Assembly (NCBI RefSeq): GCF_000377345.1
Contig: NZ_KB898040.1
Coordinates: 182,639 to 246,638, forward strand
Origin: Thioalkalivibrio sp. ALJ16
GTDB lineage: Bacteria; Pseudomonadota; Gammaproteobacteria; Ectothiorhodospirales; Ectothiorhodospiraceae
Direction of reading: 5' to 3'
Length of the DNA stretch: 64,000 nt
The position numbers were made by a program, and so were the translations under genes. Positions 1-12,770 of the stretch are shown here, piece by piece; within the stretch, counting starts at the first letter, position 1, and each line of letters begins with the position of its first letter. Below the pieces are notes generated by a model. It saw only the letters and a program-made list of their open reading frames with translations, was not told the DNA's origin and ran no database searches.

Positions 1-1371
1 ACCTCCAACCCGTCGGTGATGCTGGGGGCCGGCCTGGTCGCGCGCAAGGCGCGCGAGGCCGGGCTTCAGGTCAAGCCCTGGGTGAAGACCTCGCTGGCCC
101 CCGGCTCGCGCGTGGTCACTGACTACCTGGAAAAGTCCGGCCTGCTGACCGATCTGGAGGCCCTTGGCTTTCACGTGGTCGGCTATGGCTGCACCACCTG
201 CATCGGCAACTCGGGCCCGCTGCCGGAGCCGATCTCCGAGGCCATCATCAAGGACGACCTGGTCGTCAGCTCGGTGCTCTCCGGCAACCGCAACTTCGAG
301 GGGCGCATTCATTCCGAGGTGCAGATGAACTTCCTCGCCTCGCCGCCCCTGGTGGTCGCCTACGCCCTGGCCGGGCGCAGCAATATCGACCTGTACAACG
401 ATCCCATCGGCGAGAACGCCGAGGGCGCGCCGATCTACCTGAAAGACATCTGGCCGACCACCGACGAGGTGCGCGAGGCCGTCGCCAGCCACGTCGGCGC
501 CGGCAGCTTTACCAGTGCCTACGGAGATCTCTACTCCGGCGAGGAGCGCTGGCGCAACCTGGAGGCCCCGCAGGGCGAACGTTTCGACTGGCAGGAGGAT
601 TCCACCTACGTGCGCAATCCGCCCTACTTCAAGGGCATGGGCATGACGCCGATGCCCCTGAACGACATCCAGGGTGCGCGCGTACTGGCACTGCTGGGCG
701 ACTCGGTCACCACCGACCACATCTCCCCGGCCGGTTCCATCGCCAAGGACAGCCCCGCCGGCCGTTACCTCGAGTCCAAGGGCGTGAAGCCGGCCGACTT
801 CAACTCCTACGGCTCGCGCCGCGGCAACCACGAAGTGATGATGCGCGGCACCTTCGCCAACGTGCGCCTGCGCAACCTGCTGGCCCCGGGCACCCAGGGC
901 GGCGTCACGCAGCACCTGCCGGATGGCGAGCAGATGTCCATCTACGATGCCGCCATGCGCTATCAGGAAGAGGACACCCCGCTGATCGTGATCGCGGGGC
1001 AGGAATACGGCACCGGCTCCTCGCGTGACTGGGCCGCCAAGGGCACCCTGCTCCTGGGCGTGAAGGCGGTGATCGTCGAGAGCTTCGAGCGTATCCACCG
1101 CTCCAACCTGGTGGGCATGGGCGTCCTCCCGCTGCAGTTCCTGCCGGGCGAGAACGCGGCCAGCCATGGGCTGACCGGGCGCGAGACCTACAGCATCACC
1201 GGGGTCGAGAATGGCGAAGCGCGCGAGGCTACGGTCACCGCCGTCAGCGATGACGGCCAGCGCAAGACGTTCAGTGTGCGCGTGCGCCTGGATACGCCAC
1301 AGGAAGTGGACTACTTCCGCCACGGCGGCATCCTTCCCTACGTGTTGCGCCAGCTCGCGGCTTCGGCATAA
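1..1371 (+). CDS. acnA: Aconitate hydratase A, 3' part
   Basis: This is the C-terminal half of a monomeric aconitase, which interconverts citrate and isocitrate in the TCA cycle through a 4Fe-4S cluster. The reading frame is open from the first base, so the gene begins outside the window. Visible family signatures are the [12 protein letters not shown] stretch that follows the cluster cysteine region, [16 protein letters not shown] with the two remaining cluster cysteines (about residues 64 and 67 of this fragment), the swivel-domain motif [15 protein letters not shown], and [10 protein letters not shown] with the substrate-binding serine and arginine. The end [17 protein letters not shown] is typical of AcnA rather than AcnB. 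A small gene starts 9 bases after the stop, so a run-on transcript into the signalling genes is likely. Confidence 0.96.
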   Translation, partial: TSNPSVMLGAGLVARKAREAGLQVKPWVKTSLAPGSRVVTDYLEKSGLLTDLEALGFHVVGYGCTTCIGNSGPLPEPISEAIIKDDLVVSSVLSGNRNFEGRIHSEVQMNFLASPPLVVAYALAGRSNIDLYNDPIGENAEGAPIYLKDIWPTTDEVREAVASHVGAGSFTSAYGDLYSGEERWRNLEAPQGERFDWQEDSTYVRNPPYFKGMGMTPMPLNDIQGARVLALLGDSVTTDHISPAGSIAKDSPAGRYLESKGVKPADFNSYGSRRGNHEVMMRGTFANVRLRNLLAPGTQGGVTQHLPDGEQMSIYDAAMRYQEEDTPLIVIAGQEYGTGSSRDWAAKGTLLLGVKAVIVESFERIHRSNLVGMGVLPLQFLPGENAASHGLTGRETYSITGVENGEAREATVTAVSDDGQRKTFSVRVRLDTPQEVDYFRHGGILPYVLRQLAASA

Positions 1372-1380
1372 AGTCGACCA

Positions 1381-1779
1381 ATGGGACGGAGGATATCCAC
1401 GGACGCGATCCAGTCCGGTCAGACGCTCGCCGGGGCGGTACATGACCGTTCCGGCCGTCTCCTGATCCCGGCCGGGATGGTGCTCCAGGACAAGCAGATC
1501 CGTGTATTGCTGTCCTGGGGCATCAGCACGGTCGAAGTCGTCGATGACGAACAGGATGCCGCCAACGACACATCCGACATCTCTGAGGAAATCGGCCCGC
1601 AGGGCGATCCGGATGCCGGGCCCACCCCCGCGATGGAAGAACAGGCCGATCTGGTCCTTGAGGAACGCTTCCGCCACTGCGACGTAAACCGGCACCCGAT
1701 GGATGGGCTCTACCGCCTTGCGCGCCAGCGACTCCTCGAGGAGCTGATGCAACGTGGTCAACGGGCCCGCAATCCATGA
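1381..1779 (+). CDS. Small protein upstream of HDOD gene, N-terminal HD-GYP-like accessory fold
   Basis: This 132-residue protein has no assigned function. Its first 55 residues (ISTDAIQSGQTLAGAVHDR, then LLIPAGMVLQDKQIRVLLSWGI and VEVVDDEQ) resemble the small beta-rich segment that often precedes HD-GYP or HDOD domains in signalling proteins. The rest is acidic and probably disordered up to residue 95, then becomes helical (MDGLYRLARQRLLEELMQR). It starts 9 bases after acnA and overlaps the HDOD gene by 4 bases (ATGA), so translational coupling is likely and it probably works with that protein. The coupling is seen directly; the functional partnership is inferred. Confidence 0.7.
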   Translation: MGRRISTDAIQSGQTLAGAVHDRSGRLLIPAGMVLQDKQIRVLLSWGISTVEVVDDEQDAANDTSDISEEIGPQGDPDAGPTPAMEEQADLVLEERFRHCDVNRHPMDGLYRLARQRLLEELMQRGQRARNP

Positions 1780-2618
1780 CGAGCATCGCGGAATTCCTGG
1801 AGCAGGACGACTCTCTTTGCAGTTTCTCAGGGAGTTACAACACAATCTTCACGCGCCTTAACGACCCTACCGCAAACGTGGCCGGGATCACCGAGGCCGT
1901 GGAACTGGACCCGACCATCGCGGCCAAGACGCTGCGTATGGCCAATTCCTCGCTGTACGGTTTTCCCGAACCCATCGAGACCCTGCACCGGGCCGTGTCC
2001 ATCATCGGCCTGCAGCAGATCCGCCAAATCGTGATGTCCACGATCGTGATCCAGCACTTCCGTGACCTGCCGGTGATCGGAGTCGACATGGAATCCTTCT
2101 GGCGCCACAGCATCGCGGTCGGTGTGCTCAGCCGCTCCATTGCCCGCTTCCGGCGCGAGGCCAACATCGAGCGCCTGTACCTGTACGGGATCATGCACGA
2201 CCTGGGTCGACTGCTGCTGTTCCTGCATCTGGGACAGCGCAGCGAGGAACTGATCAACATCCGCGAGCGCGAACAATGTCTGCTGTTCGAGGCCGAGCGC
2301 GAGCTGCTCGGCTTCGATCACGCGGCAATTGGCTCAGCCCTGCTCGAGGAATGGGGCATGACTCCGGCCCAGGTGGAGGCGACGCGCTACCATCATGCGC
2401 CGGAACAGGCGCCGGCCTTCCCGGTAGAAACGGCCATCGTGCATGTGGCGGACAGCATCGCCAATTCGCTGCGCCTGGGCTCATCCGGGGAACGCTTCGT
2501 GCCCCCCGTGACACCGGAAACATTCGACCGTGTCGGCCTGGAGATGCCGGTCTACGAGGACATCATCGGCCACGCCCGAAAGCATCTAGAGCAGATGCAG
2601 ACGATCCTCCTCGACTGA
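1776..2618 (+). CDS. HDOD domain signalling protein
   Basis: This 280-residue cytoplasmic protein consists almost entirely of an HDOD domain (about residues 20-215), a divergent HD-fold module that usually lacks catalytic metal ligands and acts in signal transduction. Recognisable parts are ITEAVELDPTIAAKTLRMANS, the helix IIGLQQIRQIVMSTIV, and LYGIMHDLGRLLL, where an HD pair is retained. The start overlaps the preceding small gene by 4 bases and the stop lies 29 bases before a GGDEF/EAL gene. HDOD proteins are often found with cyclic di-GMP enzymes and may scaffold or regulate them. A true phosphodiesterase activity is not supported, because the HD-GYP motif is absent. Confidence 0.9.
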   Translation: MTSIAEFLEQDDSLCSFSGSYNTIFTRLNDPTANVAGITEAVELDPTIAAKTLRMANSSLYGFPEPIETLHRAVSIIGLQQIRQIVMSTIVIQHFRDLPVIGVDMESFWRHSIAVGVLSRSIARFRREANIERLYLYGIMHDLGRLLLFLHLGQRSEELINIREREQCLLFEAERELLGFDHAAIGSALLEEWGMTPAQVEATRYHHAPEQAPAFPVETAIVHVADSIANSLRLGSSGERFVPPVTPETFDRVGLEMPVYEDIIGHARKHLEQMQTILLD

Positions 2619-2647
2619 CCCGCTATGCCGGCAAAGGACCCTGTCGC

Positions 2648-4597
2648 ATGAGCCCTTCCTATCGCACGCCCGATGAGGTGAACGCCCTCCAGGAGCGCAT
2701 CCACTTCCTGGAGGAAGCGCTGGAGGCCAATGCCTATGCAATGGACGTGCTCGCCTCCACCACGGCGATCTTCGGCGACACCGACCGCAACCGCAGTCCG
2801 GAACTGATCATCCAGAACACCATCGAGGCGATTCGCCGCCTGCTTCCGGCGCAGGACATGGCGGTGTACATCCTCGACAACGACTGCTCGTTCAACCTCG
2901 CCCACCAGGAACACCCGGACACACTGGAGCCGGACCTCGCCGGCATCGTCGAGCAGTTGATCGAGGACGGTCAGTTTGCCTGGGCCCTGCATCAGAACCA
3001 CCCGGTCTGCCTGCCCTCGCCGGTCGCGGAGGAGAGCATCATGCTGCACGTGATCTCCACTCGCACCCGGATTCGCGGGATGTTCGTCGCGCGTTTCCGC
3101 CAGGCGCAACTGCAGCGGTACGAGATGATCCTGTCGACGCTGACCATGGTGTTGTTCAACACGGCCTACGCCCTGGAAAGCGCCGATCTGTTCCAGATGA
3201 TGGACCGGCGCCAGAAGGCCCTGCAGCGGATTACCGAGCGGCAGTCGCGTGAACTGTTGCACCACATGTCACATGACTCGCTGACCAACCTGCCCAATCG
3301 CATGCTGTTCAGCGACCGCCTGTCGCAGGCCATCGAGCGCCATGCCGGGAGCCCCGATCATGTCGCGCTCATCCTCCTCGATCTCGACAACTTCAAGCGC
3401 ACCAACGACTCGCTGGGCCACCGCGCCGGTGACGAACTGATCCGCAAGGTCGCGCAGGATCTGTCCGACCTGCTCGACCAGGCCCGCGAACGCTCCGGGC
3501 GCCGGCTGCGCACCACGCTGTCGCGCCTGGGCGGCGACGAATTCGGCATCCTGGTCGAGGACGCCCTCGGCCTGGAAGGGATCGTGCGCCTGGTGACCGA
3601 CGTCGTGCGCAAGACCGCGACTGAACGCCAGATCTTCGAGCAGCCCGTGGTCAGCAGTGTCTCCTGCGGGATTGCCGTCTACCCCTATGACGGGGAAAAC
3701 GCGGACACCCTGCTCGGCAACGCCGATGCGGCGATGTACGAGGCCAAGCAGCGCGGCCGCAACGGCTTTCGTTTCTACACCCAGGACCTTAACTCGCGCA
3801 CCTTCCGCCACTTCGAGCTGGAAAATGAACTCGGGCAGGCCATTGCCAACGACCAGCTGGTGTTGCACTACCAGCCCAAGGTCGCGCTCGACAGCGGGCG
3901 CATCCTCGGGGCCGAGGCCCTGATCCGCTGGCAGCACCCGACCCTCGGACTGCTGCCCCCCAGCCATTTCATCGACCTCGCGGAAGACATGACCCTGATC
4001 GAGGAGATCGGAGAGTGGGTGCTGCGCCAGGTCTGCCGGGACCTTCAGTCCCTGCGTGTGGCACCCGAACAGCTGCCGCGTATCGCCATCAATGTCTCCG
4101 CCCGGCAACTGCGCCAGCCCGATCTGGCCGGCGACTTTCACCGGATCATTGGCGACGCGGGCATCCCGCCCCGCTGCATCGAGCTGGAACTGACCGAGAG
4201 CACCATTGTTGACGACCCGCAGGGTGCGTTACGGGTCTTCCAGCGCCTGCGCGAGCTCGGGATGTCGCTGGCCGTGGATGACTTCGGCACCGGCCACGCC
4301 TCGCTGATGCAGCTCAAGCAGCTCCCGGCGGATACCCTGAAGATCGACCGCTCCTTCGTGATGGACCTGGACCAGGGTGACGGCCACTCCCAGATCGTGC
4401 GCGCCATCATCCTGATGGCCAGGACCCTGGGCCTGGACGTAATCGCGGAAGGCGTGGAAACGGCACGCCAGGCCGAGATCCTGCAGGAGCTCGACTGCCA
4501 CACCGCACAGGGGTACCTGTACTCGCGCCCGGTCCCCTTCGGCGAATTCCGCACCTGGCTGCGCGACGCGGTGGCACTGCCCACGGCCACCGCCTGA
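2648..4597 (+). CDS. Cytoplasmic GGDEF/EAL cyclic di-GMP protein
   Basis: This 649-residue protein probably makes and/or breaks cyclic di-GMP. The start chosen is the ATG of MSPSYRTPDEVNAL, since the open frame extends further upstream only as an overlap with the HDOD gene. Residues about 1-185 begin with a coiled coil followed by a GAF-like sensory region without membrane segments. The GGDEF domain (about 205-370) has an intact GGDEF signature near residue 295 with LILLDLDNFKRTNDSLGH before it. The EAL domain (about 385-640) keeps GAEALIRWQH near residue 420, ELTEST, and DDFGTGHASL, so phosphodiesterase activity is plausible. It is the last gene of the likely acnA run-on operon. Confidence 0.94.
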   Translation: MSPSYRTPDEVNALQERIHFLEEALEANAYAMDVLASTTAIFGDTDRNRSPELIIQNTIEAIRRLLPAQDMAVYILDNDCSFNLAHQEHPDTLEPDLAGIVEQLIEDGQFAWALHQNHPVCLPSPVAEESIMLHVISTRTRIRGMFVARFRQAQLQRYEMILSTLTMVLFNTAYALESADLFQMMDRRQKALQRITERQSRELLHHMSHDSLTNLPNRMLFSDRLSQAIERHAGSPDHVALILLDLDNFKRTNDSLGHRAGDELIRKVAQDLSDLLDQARERSGRRLRTTLSRLGGDEFGILVEDALGLEGIVRLVTDVVRKTATERQIFEQPVVSSVSCGIAVYPYDGENADTLLGNADAAMYEAKQRGRNGFRFYTQDLNSRTFRHFELENELGQAIANDQLVLHYQPKVALDSGRILGAEALIRWQHPTLGLLPPSHFIDLAEDMTLIEEIGEWVLRQVCRDLQSLRVAPEQLPRIAINVSARQLRQPDLAGDFHRIIGDAGIPPRCIELELTESTIVDDPQGALRVFQRLRELGMSLAVDDFGTGHASLMQLKQLPADTLKIDRSFVMDLDQGDGHSQIVRAIILMARTLGLDVIAEGVETARQAEILQELDCHTAQGYLYSRPVPFGEFRTWLRDAVALPTATA

Positions 4598-4648
4598 TCC
4601 AGGCCTGGACCCAAGCTCTGGCGGTGGCAACCTGACGCCGCGCCGGGG

Positions 4649-7559
<2,911 letters not shown>

Positions 7560-7566
7560 GGGCCGC

Positions 7567-8745
7567 GTGACCGCGCCGGACCCGCAGCAGCCGCTGACCC
7601 TGCTGGGTGGACTCACACCCGCCGAGTTCCTGCGCGACTACTGGCAGCAGCGCCCCCTGCTGGTGCGCGGCGCGATCCCGGGCTTCGAGAACCCGATCGA
7701 ACCCGACGACCTCGCCGGACTGGCGACCGACCCGGACGCGGGCAGCCGCCTCGTGCTCGGCCATCAGGACCGCCAGGACTGGGCAGTCGAATATGGTCCG
7801 TTCGCGGCCGAGCGACTGGAACAGCTGCCCGACCGCGACTGGACCCTGCTGGTCACCGACGTCGAGCGTTTCTGGCCCGACGGTCTCGACTTTCTCGCGC
7901 GCTTCGACTTCATCCCGCGCTGGCGCCGTGACGACCTGATGATCTCCTGCGCGGCCCCGGGCGGCTCGGTGGGGCCGCACGTGGACCAGTACGACGTATT
8001 CCTGTTCCAGGCAGCCGGACACCGACGCTGGCAGATCCAGGACCCGCCCGGCGCGCTGGACTGCCACGACGATCTCCCGCTCGCAATCCTGCGCGAGTTC
8101 ACGCCCAGCGACAGCTGGGATCTGGGCCCCGGAGACCTGTTGTATCTGCCACCCAGCCTGCCCCATTACGGGCTGGCGCTGGATGCCCAGTGCATGACCT
8201 GGTCGGTGGGCTTTCGGGCCCCGAGCCTGGTGGACGTGATCGGCGGCTATTTTGACGAACGCGCCAGCGCGCTCGAGGAATCGACACGGTTCGAGGACCC
8301 GGGCCGCGCCCCGGCCGTCCATCCGAGCGAGATCCCGTCGAGCGACCGGCGCGCGCTGCGCGACCGACTGCGCGCCCTGCTGGCGGCCGACGACGCCGAG
8401 CTGGACGCCTACCTGGGGCGCTTCCTGACCCGGCCAGCGGCGGCGCTTGAGCTGGCCCCGGACGATCCGGAACAGGCCACCACCGCGCCCCCGGACGCGG
8501 TCTTCGACATCCATCCGGGGGTGCGCCGGGCCTGGTTCCAGAGTACGGACGGCCCCGTGCTGTGCCTGGCCGGAAAAAACTATCCGCTGCCGCCGGTCGC
8601 GCCGGAGGTACTGGAGGCCTTCTGCGCTGCCGAATCCCTCAGCGTCGCGGAATGGCGCGAGGCGATACCGAATATCCGCGACATCCTGCGTGACGGGCTC
8701 GAGGCCGGCTGGCTTGCACCGCGGGATTTCAACGCCGGGCCGTAA
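7567..8745 (+). CDS. roxA: Ribosomal oxygenase RoxA-like, JmjC cupin
   Basis: This 392-residue protein is a JmjC-type cupin of the YcfD/RoxA group, 2-oxoglutarate and iron-dependent oxygenases that hydroxylate an arginine of ribosomal protein L16. The iron-binding HxD is seen in GPHVDQYDVF (about H138 and D140), the helix before it is DDLMISCAAPGGS, and the family block YLPPSLPHYGLAL followed by SVGFRAPS is present. The C-terminal winged-helix region extends to about residue 390. The GTG at 7567, 7 bases after purB, is taken as the start; an upstream ATG at 7522 would overlap purB. The substrate is inferred from the family. Confidence 0.9.
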   Translation: MTAPDPQQPLTLLGGLTPAEFLRDYWQQRPLLVRGAIPGFENPIEPDDLAGLATDPDAGSRLVLGHQDRQDWAVEYGPFAAERLEQLPDRDWTLLVTDVERFWPDGLDFLARFDFIPRWRRDDLMISCAAPGGSVGPHVDQYDVFLFQAAGHRRWQIQDPPGALDCHDDLPLAILREFTPSDSWDLGPGDLLYLPPSLPHYGLALDAQCMTWSVGFRAPSLVDVIGGYFDERASALEESTRFEDPGRAPAVHPSEIPSSDRRALRDRLRALLAADDAELDAYLGRFLTRPAAALELAPDDPEQATTAPPDAVFDIHPGVRRAWFQSTDGPVLCLAGKNYPLPPVAPEVLEAFCAAESLSVAEWREAIPNIRDILRDGLEAGWLAPRDFNAGP

Positions 8746-8770
8746 CGACCTCACGCCCGTAACGACCTCA
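8741..8770. repeat. Short 17-bp-period direct repeat between roxA and dusA
   Basis: The 13-mer CGTAACGACCTCA occurs at 8741-8753 and again at 8758-8770. The first copy supplies the TAA stop of roxA and the second supplies, on the opposite strand, the TGA stop of dusA. Confidence 0.8.
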
Positions 8771-9757
8771 GGCAGCGTAAGGGAGACAGGCCCGAGCCGC
8801 GCGTTCGATCAGTTCGGGGCCCGCATCGGCGTGATGCGCCCCTTCGGTGAGGATGCGCCGCCACTGACGGGCGCCGGGCGCGCCGTGAAACAGCCCGAGG
8901 ATATGCCGGGTCAGGCGCGCCAGCGGAATTCCGTCGCGGCGCATCGCCTCGGCCAGCGCGATTACTCCGGCCAGCACCTCGTCGCGGCTTGGATCGCGGT
9001 CGGCGCCGAAGTAGAGTCGGTCCACGCCGGCCAGGCTCCACGGCTGATGATAGGCCAGCCGCCCGAACATCACGCCATCCACATGCGCCAGGTGGAAACG
9101 TGCCGCGGCGACATCATCCAGCCCGCCATTCAGCACGATGGCCAGCTCCGGAAATTCCGCCTTCAGTCGATATACACGCCCGTAATCCAGTGGGGGTACA
9201 TCGCGGTTGTCTTTCGGGCTCAGCCCCTTGAGCCATGCCTTGCGTGCGTGGACCACGAAGGTCCGGCAGCCCGCCGCGGCCACCGCGCCCACAAAGGCGT
9301 GCAGGTCACCCTCGGAGTCCTGGTCATCGATCCCGATCCGGTGCTTGACCGTGACCGGCACAGCGACCGCGTCCTGCATCTCGGCGATGCATTCGGCCAC
9401 GAGGGCGGGCTGCGCCATCAGGCAGGCACCGAATGCCCCGGACTGTACACGGTCGGACGGACAGCCTACGTTCAGATTGATCTCGTCAAAGCCGCGTTCT
9501 GCAGCAATACGCGCCGCCTGGGCCAGGGTGGCCGGGTCCGACCCGCCAAGCTGCAGTGCAACCGGGTGCTCCACCGCGGCAAAACCGAGCAGCCGGTCGC
9601 GGTCGCCATGAATCACCGCGTTGGCATGCACCATCTCGGTGTACAACAATGCCCGCCGGGTCAGGAGCCGATGGAACTGGCGACACCAGGTATCCGTCCA
9701 GTCCATCATCGGGGCCACCGAGAACCGTGGGTCGCAATGGCGGACCGCGTCAGTCAC
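8768..9757 (-). CDS. dusA: tRNA-dihydrouridine(20/20a) synthase DusA
   Basis: This flavoenzyme reduces uridine 20/20a in the tRNA D-loop with NADPH. The family start RFSVAPMMDWTD, the catalytic cysteine in LNVGCPSDRVQSGAFGACLM, the KHRIGIDDQDS motif and the FMN phosphate site LNGGLDDV are all visible. The GTG at 9757 is chosen because GGAG lies 8 bases upstream; a longer frame exists only from a TTG at 9793 without a ribosome site. With the GTG start the protein has 329 residues, usual for DusA. It is convergent with roxA and divergent from the glutamate dehydrogenase gene. Confidence 0.94.
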   Translation of the reverse strand: MTDAVRHCDPRFSVAPMMDWTDTWCRQFHRLLTRRALLYTEMVHANAVIHGDRDRLLGFAAVEHPVALQLGGSDPATLAQAARIAAERGFDEINLNVGCPSDRVQSGAFGACLMAQPALVAECIAEMQDAVAVPVTVKHRIGIDDQDSEGDLHAFVGAVAAAGCRTFVVHARKAWLKGLSPKDNRDVPPLDYGRVYRLKAEFPELAIVLNGGLDDVAAARFHLAHVDGVMFGRLAYHQPWSLAGVDRLYFGADRDPSRDEVLAGVIALAEAMRRDGIPLARLTRHILGLFHGAPGARQWRRILTEGAHHADAGPELIERAARACLPYAA

Positions 9758-9813
9758 CAGCGAGTCTCCACGCGGGGCCGCCCGCAACCTCAAGCCAGAA
9801 AGGATTTGCCATC

Positions 9814-11242
9814 ATGTCGGAAAGCGAAGCACCGGAAACTTTTCTCGATAGTGTCTCACACATGGTCGACCGGGCCATGGCCTACCTGGAGCTTCCGGAG
9901 GGCGCCCGCGACGCACTGAAGACCTGCGATTCCGTCATCCAGGTCAGCTTTCCGATCCGCTTTCGCGACCGCATCGAGGTGTTCAAGGGCTGGCGCGCGG
10001 TGCACTCCTCGCATCGCCTGCCCGCCAAGGGTGGTCTGCGCTTCTCCCCCAGCATGGACCAGGAACACGCCGAGGCGCTGGCGGCCCTGATGACCTACAA
10101 GTGCGCGATTGTGGATATCCCCTTTGGCGGCTCCAAGGGCGGCCTGCGGGTCGATCCGCAGAAATACGACGAGTGGGAGATGGAGCGCATCACCCGCCGC
10201 TTCGCCCACGAACTGATCCAGCGCGACTACATCAGCCCGGCCCAGAACGTGCCCGCGCCCGACGTCGGGACCTCCCAGCGCGAGATGGCCTGGATCATGG
10301 AAACCTATCGCGAACGCCATCCGGAGGATCTCGATCACGCCGCCTCGGTCACCGGCAAGCCGGTCGAACTGGGCGGCATCGTCGGACGCCTCGAGGCGAC
10401 CGGCCGCGGGGTGCAGTACGCGCTCCAGGCCTTTTTCCGCGAAGGGTCCGCCGCCCGCGAGGCCGGGTTCGAGGGGGGGGCTCGGGGATCAGCGCATCAT
10501 TATCCAGGGCTTCGGCAACGTGGGCTACCACGCGGCGCGCTTCCTGCAGAACGACGATCACGCCACGATCGTCGGTGTGATCAAGAGCGATGGCGGGGTC
10601 TACTCCGAGGACGGTATCGACGTAGAGGCCTTGCATGACTACGTCCGCCGCAGCGGCACCATGGAAGGGTTCGCCGGTGTCGAATTCGAACGCGACGGCA
10701 ACCGCATCCTTGAGCGCGACTGCGACATCGTGATCCCGGCCGCGCTGGAGGGGGCCATTCACCGTGGCAACGCCGAGCGCATCCAGGCACGCCTGATCGT
10801 CGAGGCCGCGAATGGCCCCTGCACCTGGGAAGCGGATCAGATCCTGCGCGAACGTGGCATCACCATCCTGCCGGACGTGTACGTCAACGCCGGCGGGGTC
10901 GTGGTGTCGTACTTCGAATGGGTGCGCAACCTGTCGCACATGCGTTTCGGGCGCCTGGAGCGGCGCTACGACCAGGCCCAGGGCCAGCACATCGTGTCCG
11001 CGATCGAGATGATGACCAACGAAAGCATCCCGGAATGGATTCGCGATGCCGTCGTGCGCGGCGCCGACGAGATCGACCTGGTCCGCTCGGGGCTGGAGGA
11101 CACCATGCGCGAGGCCTTCAGCGAGATGTACGAGGTGCGCGAGGTGGAAAGTAACGGCGAACTGCTGGACTACCGCACCGCCGCCTACCTGATCGCCCTG
11201 CGCAAGATCATCCGTGCGCGCAGCGACCTGAAGCTGATCTGA
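9814..11242 (+). pseudogene. Glutamate dehydrogenase, disrupted by +1 frameshift
   Basis: Two adjacent frames together encode a complete Glu/Leu/Phe/Val dehydrogenase of about 475 residues, which would interconvert glutamate and 2-oxoglutarate. The first frame (from ATG 9814) carries the substrate lysine region MTYKCAIVDIPFGGSKGG and PAPDVGTSQREMAWI. The second frame carries the Rossmann segment IIIQGFGNVGYHAARFL and ends with YLIALRKIIRARSDLKLI. The frame changes in an eight-G tract at 10473-10480: removing one G makes the sequence read continuously through LGDQRIIIQGF. Either one G was gained in the genome or the base call is wrong. Everything outside the tract is well conserved, which argues against an old pseudogene. 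Confidence 0.9.
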
Positions 11243-11261
11243 CTCGGCCCTGTGACCGGCG

Positions 11262-11282
11262 GGCCCCGGTATCTCCGGGGCC
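11262..11282. terminator. Hairpin between convergent gdh and pepA-like genes
   Basis: GGCCCCGG and CCGGGGCC form a perfect 8-bp stem around a 5-base loop, placed between the two convergent stop codons. No U-tract follows on either strand, so it is a possible bidirectional terminator without the classical tail. Confidence 0.45.
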
Positions 11283-11290
11283 GGACACCC

Positions 11291-12676
11291 CTACCCCGCC
11301 TGCCCGTAGCGCGATTCCAGCGCCGCGTACAGCGCCCGCAGGCCCATAGCCTCGCCCCCCTTGGGGCGGCCCGGGCGGGCACGGACATTGAACGCCATGA
11401 TGTCGAAATGCAGCCAGGTGGCCCCCTCGGGGACAAATTCCTGCAGAAACAGACCGGCGGTGATCGCCCCGGCATAGCCCCCGCTGGAGCTGTTCGCGAT
11501 GTCGGCCACGTCGCTGTCGAGCATGTATCGATACGGGGTATGCAGTGGCAGCTGGCAGATCGGGTCGTCCCATTCGCGCGCGGGTTCCACCAGGGCTCGC
11601 GCCCAGCCCTCGTCCTGGGTGAGGCAGGCGCTGATCTCGGTCCCCACCGCCACGCGCGCAGCGCCGGTCAGAGTGGCGAAATCCACCAGCAGATCGGGGT
11701 GGAACGAACCCGCACGATCCAGCAGGTCGGCCAGCACCAGACGGCCCTCGGCATCCGTGTTGTCGATTTCGATGCGCTTGCCATTGCGGGCGGTCAGTAC
11801 ATCCCCGGGCCGGAACGCGCCCGCACCAATCGCGTTCTCCACCGCACCGATCAGCACCGTCAGCCGCACCGGCAGGGCCTGCGCCATGATCAGGCGCGCC
11901 AGGCCCAGCACGATCGCCGCACCGCCCATATCCTTTTTCATCTGCCGCATGGAGTTACCCGGCTTCAGGTTGAGGCCGCCGGAGTCGAAGCACACCCCCT
12001 TGCCCACCAGCACCAGGGAGGGGGCATCGGGTTGCCCCCAGGTCAGCTCGATTACGCGCGCGCCGTGCTCGCTGGCGGCCCCGACCGCATGCACGCAGGG
12101 AAACTCCTTCTCCAGCTTGTCGCTGTCGCTCACCACGTGCAGGCTGCAGCCGTAGGCCTCGGCCAGATCCCGTGCCTGCAGCGCCAGATTGGCCGGCATC
12201 ATGTCGGCCGCCGGGGTATTGATCAGGTCGCGGGTCAGTGCGATGGATTCCACAAACGCCAGCACCCGCTCGCGATCGGCATCCACGGGCCATACCAGAC
12301 GCGGGGCGCGATCCGGGGCCTCGCGGTACCGGTCGAAACGATAGCGGCCCAGCCCCCAGCCGATCGCGGCCAGGTTCTGTACGTCGGGGTTCAGAAAATC
12401 CACCTCCAGCTGATAGTCGCCGGTGCCAAGACTCTCGGCAGCGGCGGCCAGCATCCAGATCGGGGTCTCCGCATCAAAACCCGCGAGCACCGCGGCCAGG
12501 CCGCCCTCCGCATCGGGGATGCGCAGAGTAGTGCCCGGCTCCGCCTCGTATCCGGAGGCCGCCACCCAGTTGCGCCAGGCCTCCGGCGCACTCTCCAGAC
12601 GCACCGGCAGCGACTCGCGGCTCACCGGGATCAACGGGACGGCGGTATCGGACGACGCAACAAAAGCAGAATCCAC
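11291..12676 (-). CDS. Leucyl aminopeptidase family protein (M17)
   Basis: This 461-residue cytoplasmic metallopeptidase belongs to family M17 and removes N-terminal residues from peptides using two metal ions. The metal-binding and catalytic motifs are GKGVCFDSGGLNLKP (lysine, aspartate), KKDMGGAA, and NTDAEGRLVLAD, the M17 signature with aspartate, glutamate and arginine. The start is set at the GTG at 12676, where GAGGAAAGCCGC provides a ribosome site; the open frame continues upstream only as the antisense of the ABC gene. The N-terminal half is less conserved, as usual for M17. It is close to PepA/PepB, but which subgroup cannot be fixed by eye. Confidence 0.93.
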   Translation of the reverse strand: MDSAFVASSDTAVPLIPVSRESLPVRLESAPEAWRNWVAASGYEAEPGTTLRIPDAEGGLAAVLAGFDAETPIWMLAAAAESLGTGDYQLEVDFLNPDVQNLAAIGWGLGRYRFDRYREAPDRAPRLVWPVDADRERVLAFVESIALTRDLINTPAADMMPANLALQARDLAEAYGCSLHVVSDSDKLEKEFPCVHAVGAASEHGARVIELTWGQPDAPSLVLVGKGVCFDSGGLNLKPGNSMRQMKKDMGGAAIVLGLARLIMAQALPVRLTVLIGAVENAIGAGAFRPGDVLTARNGKRIEIDNTDAEGRLVLADLLDRAGSFHPDLLVDFATLTGAARVAVGTEISACLTQDEGWARALVEPAREWDDPICQLPLHTPYRYMLDSDVADIANSSSGGYAGAITAGLFLQEFVPEGATWLHFDIMAFNVRARPGRPKGGEAMGLRALYAALESRYGQAG

Positions 12677-12770
12677 GCGGCTTTCCTCGAAAAGGGGCGA
12701 AAGCCTCCATAATACGCACCTTGTCGATCCCCAGGGATCAACCCCGCCCCATGTCGAACAGGATGTGACG

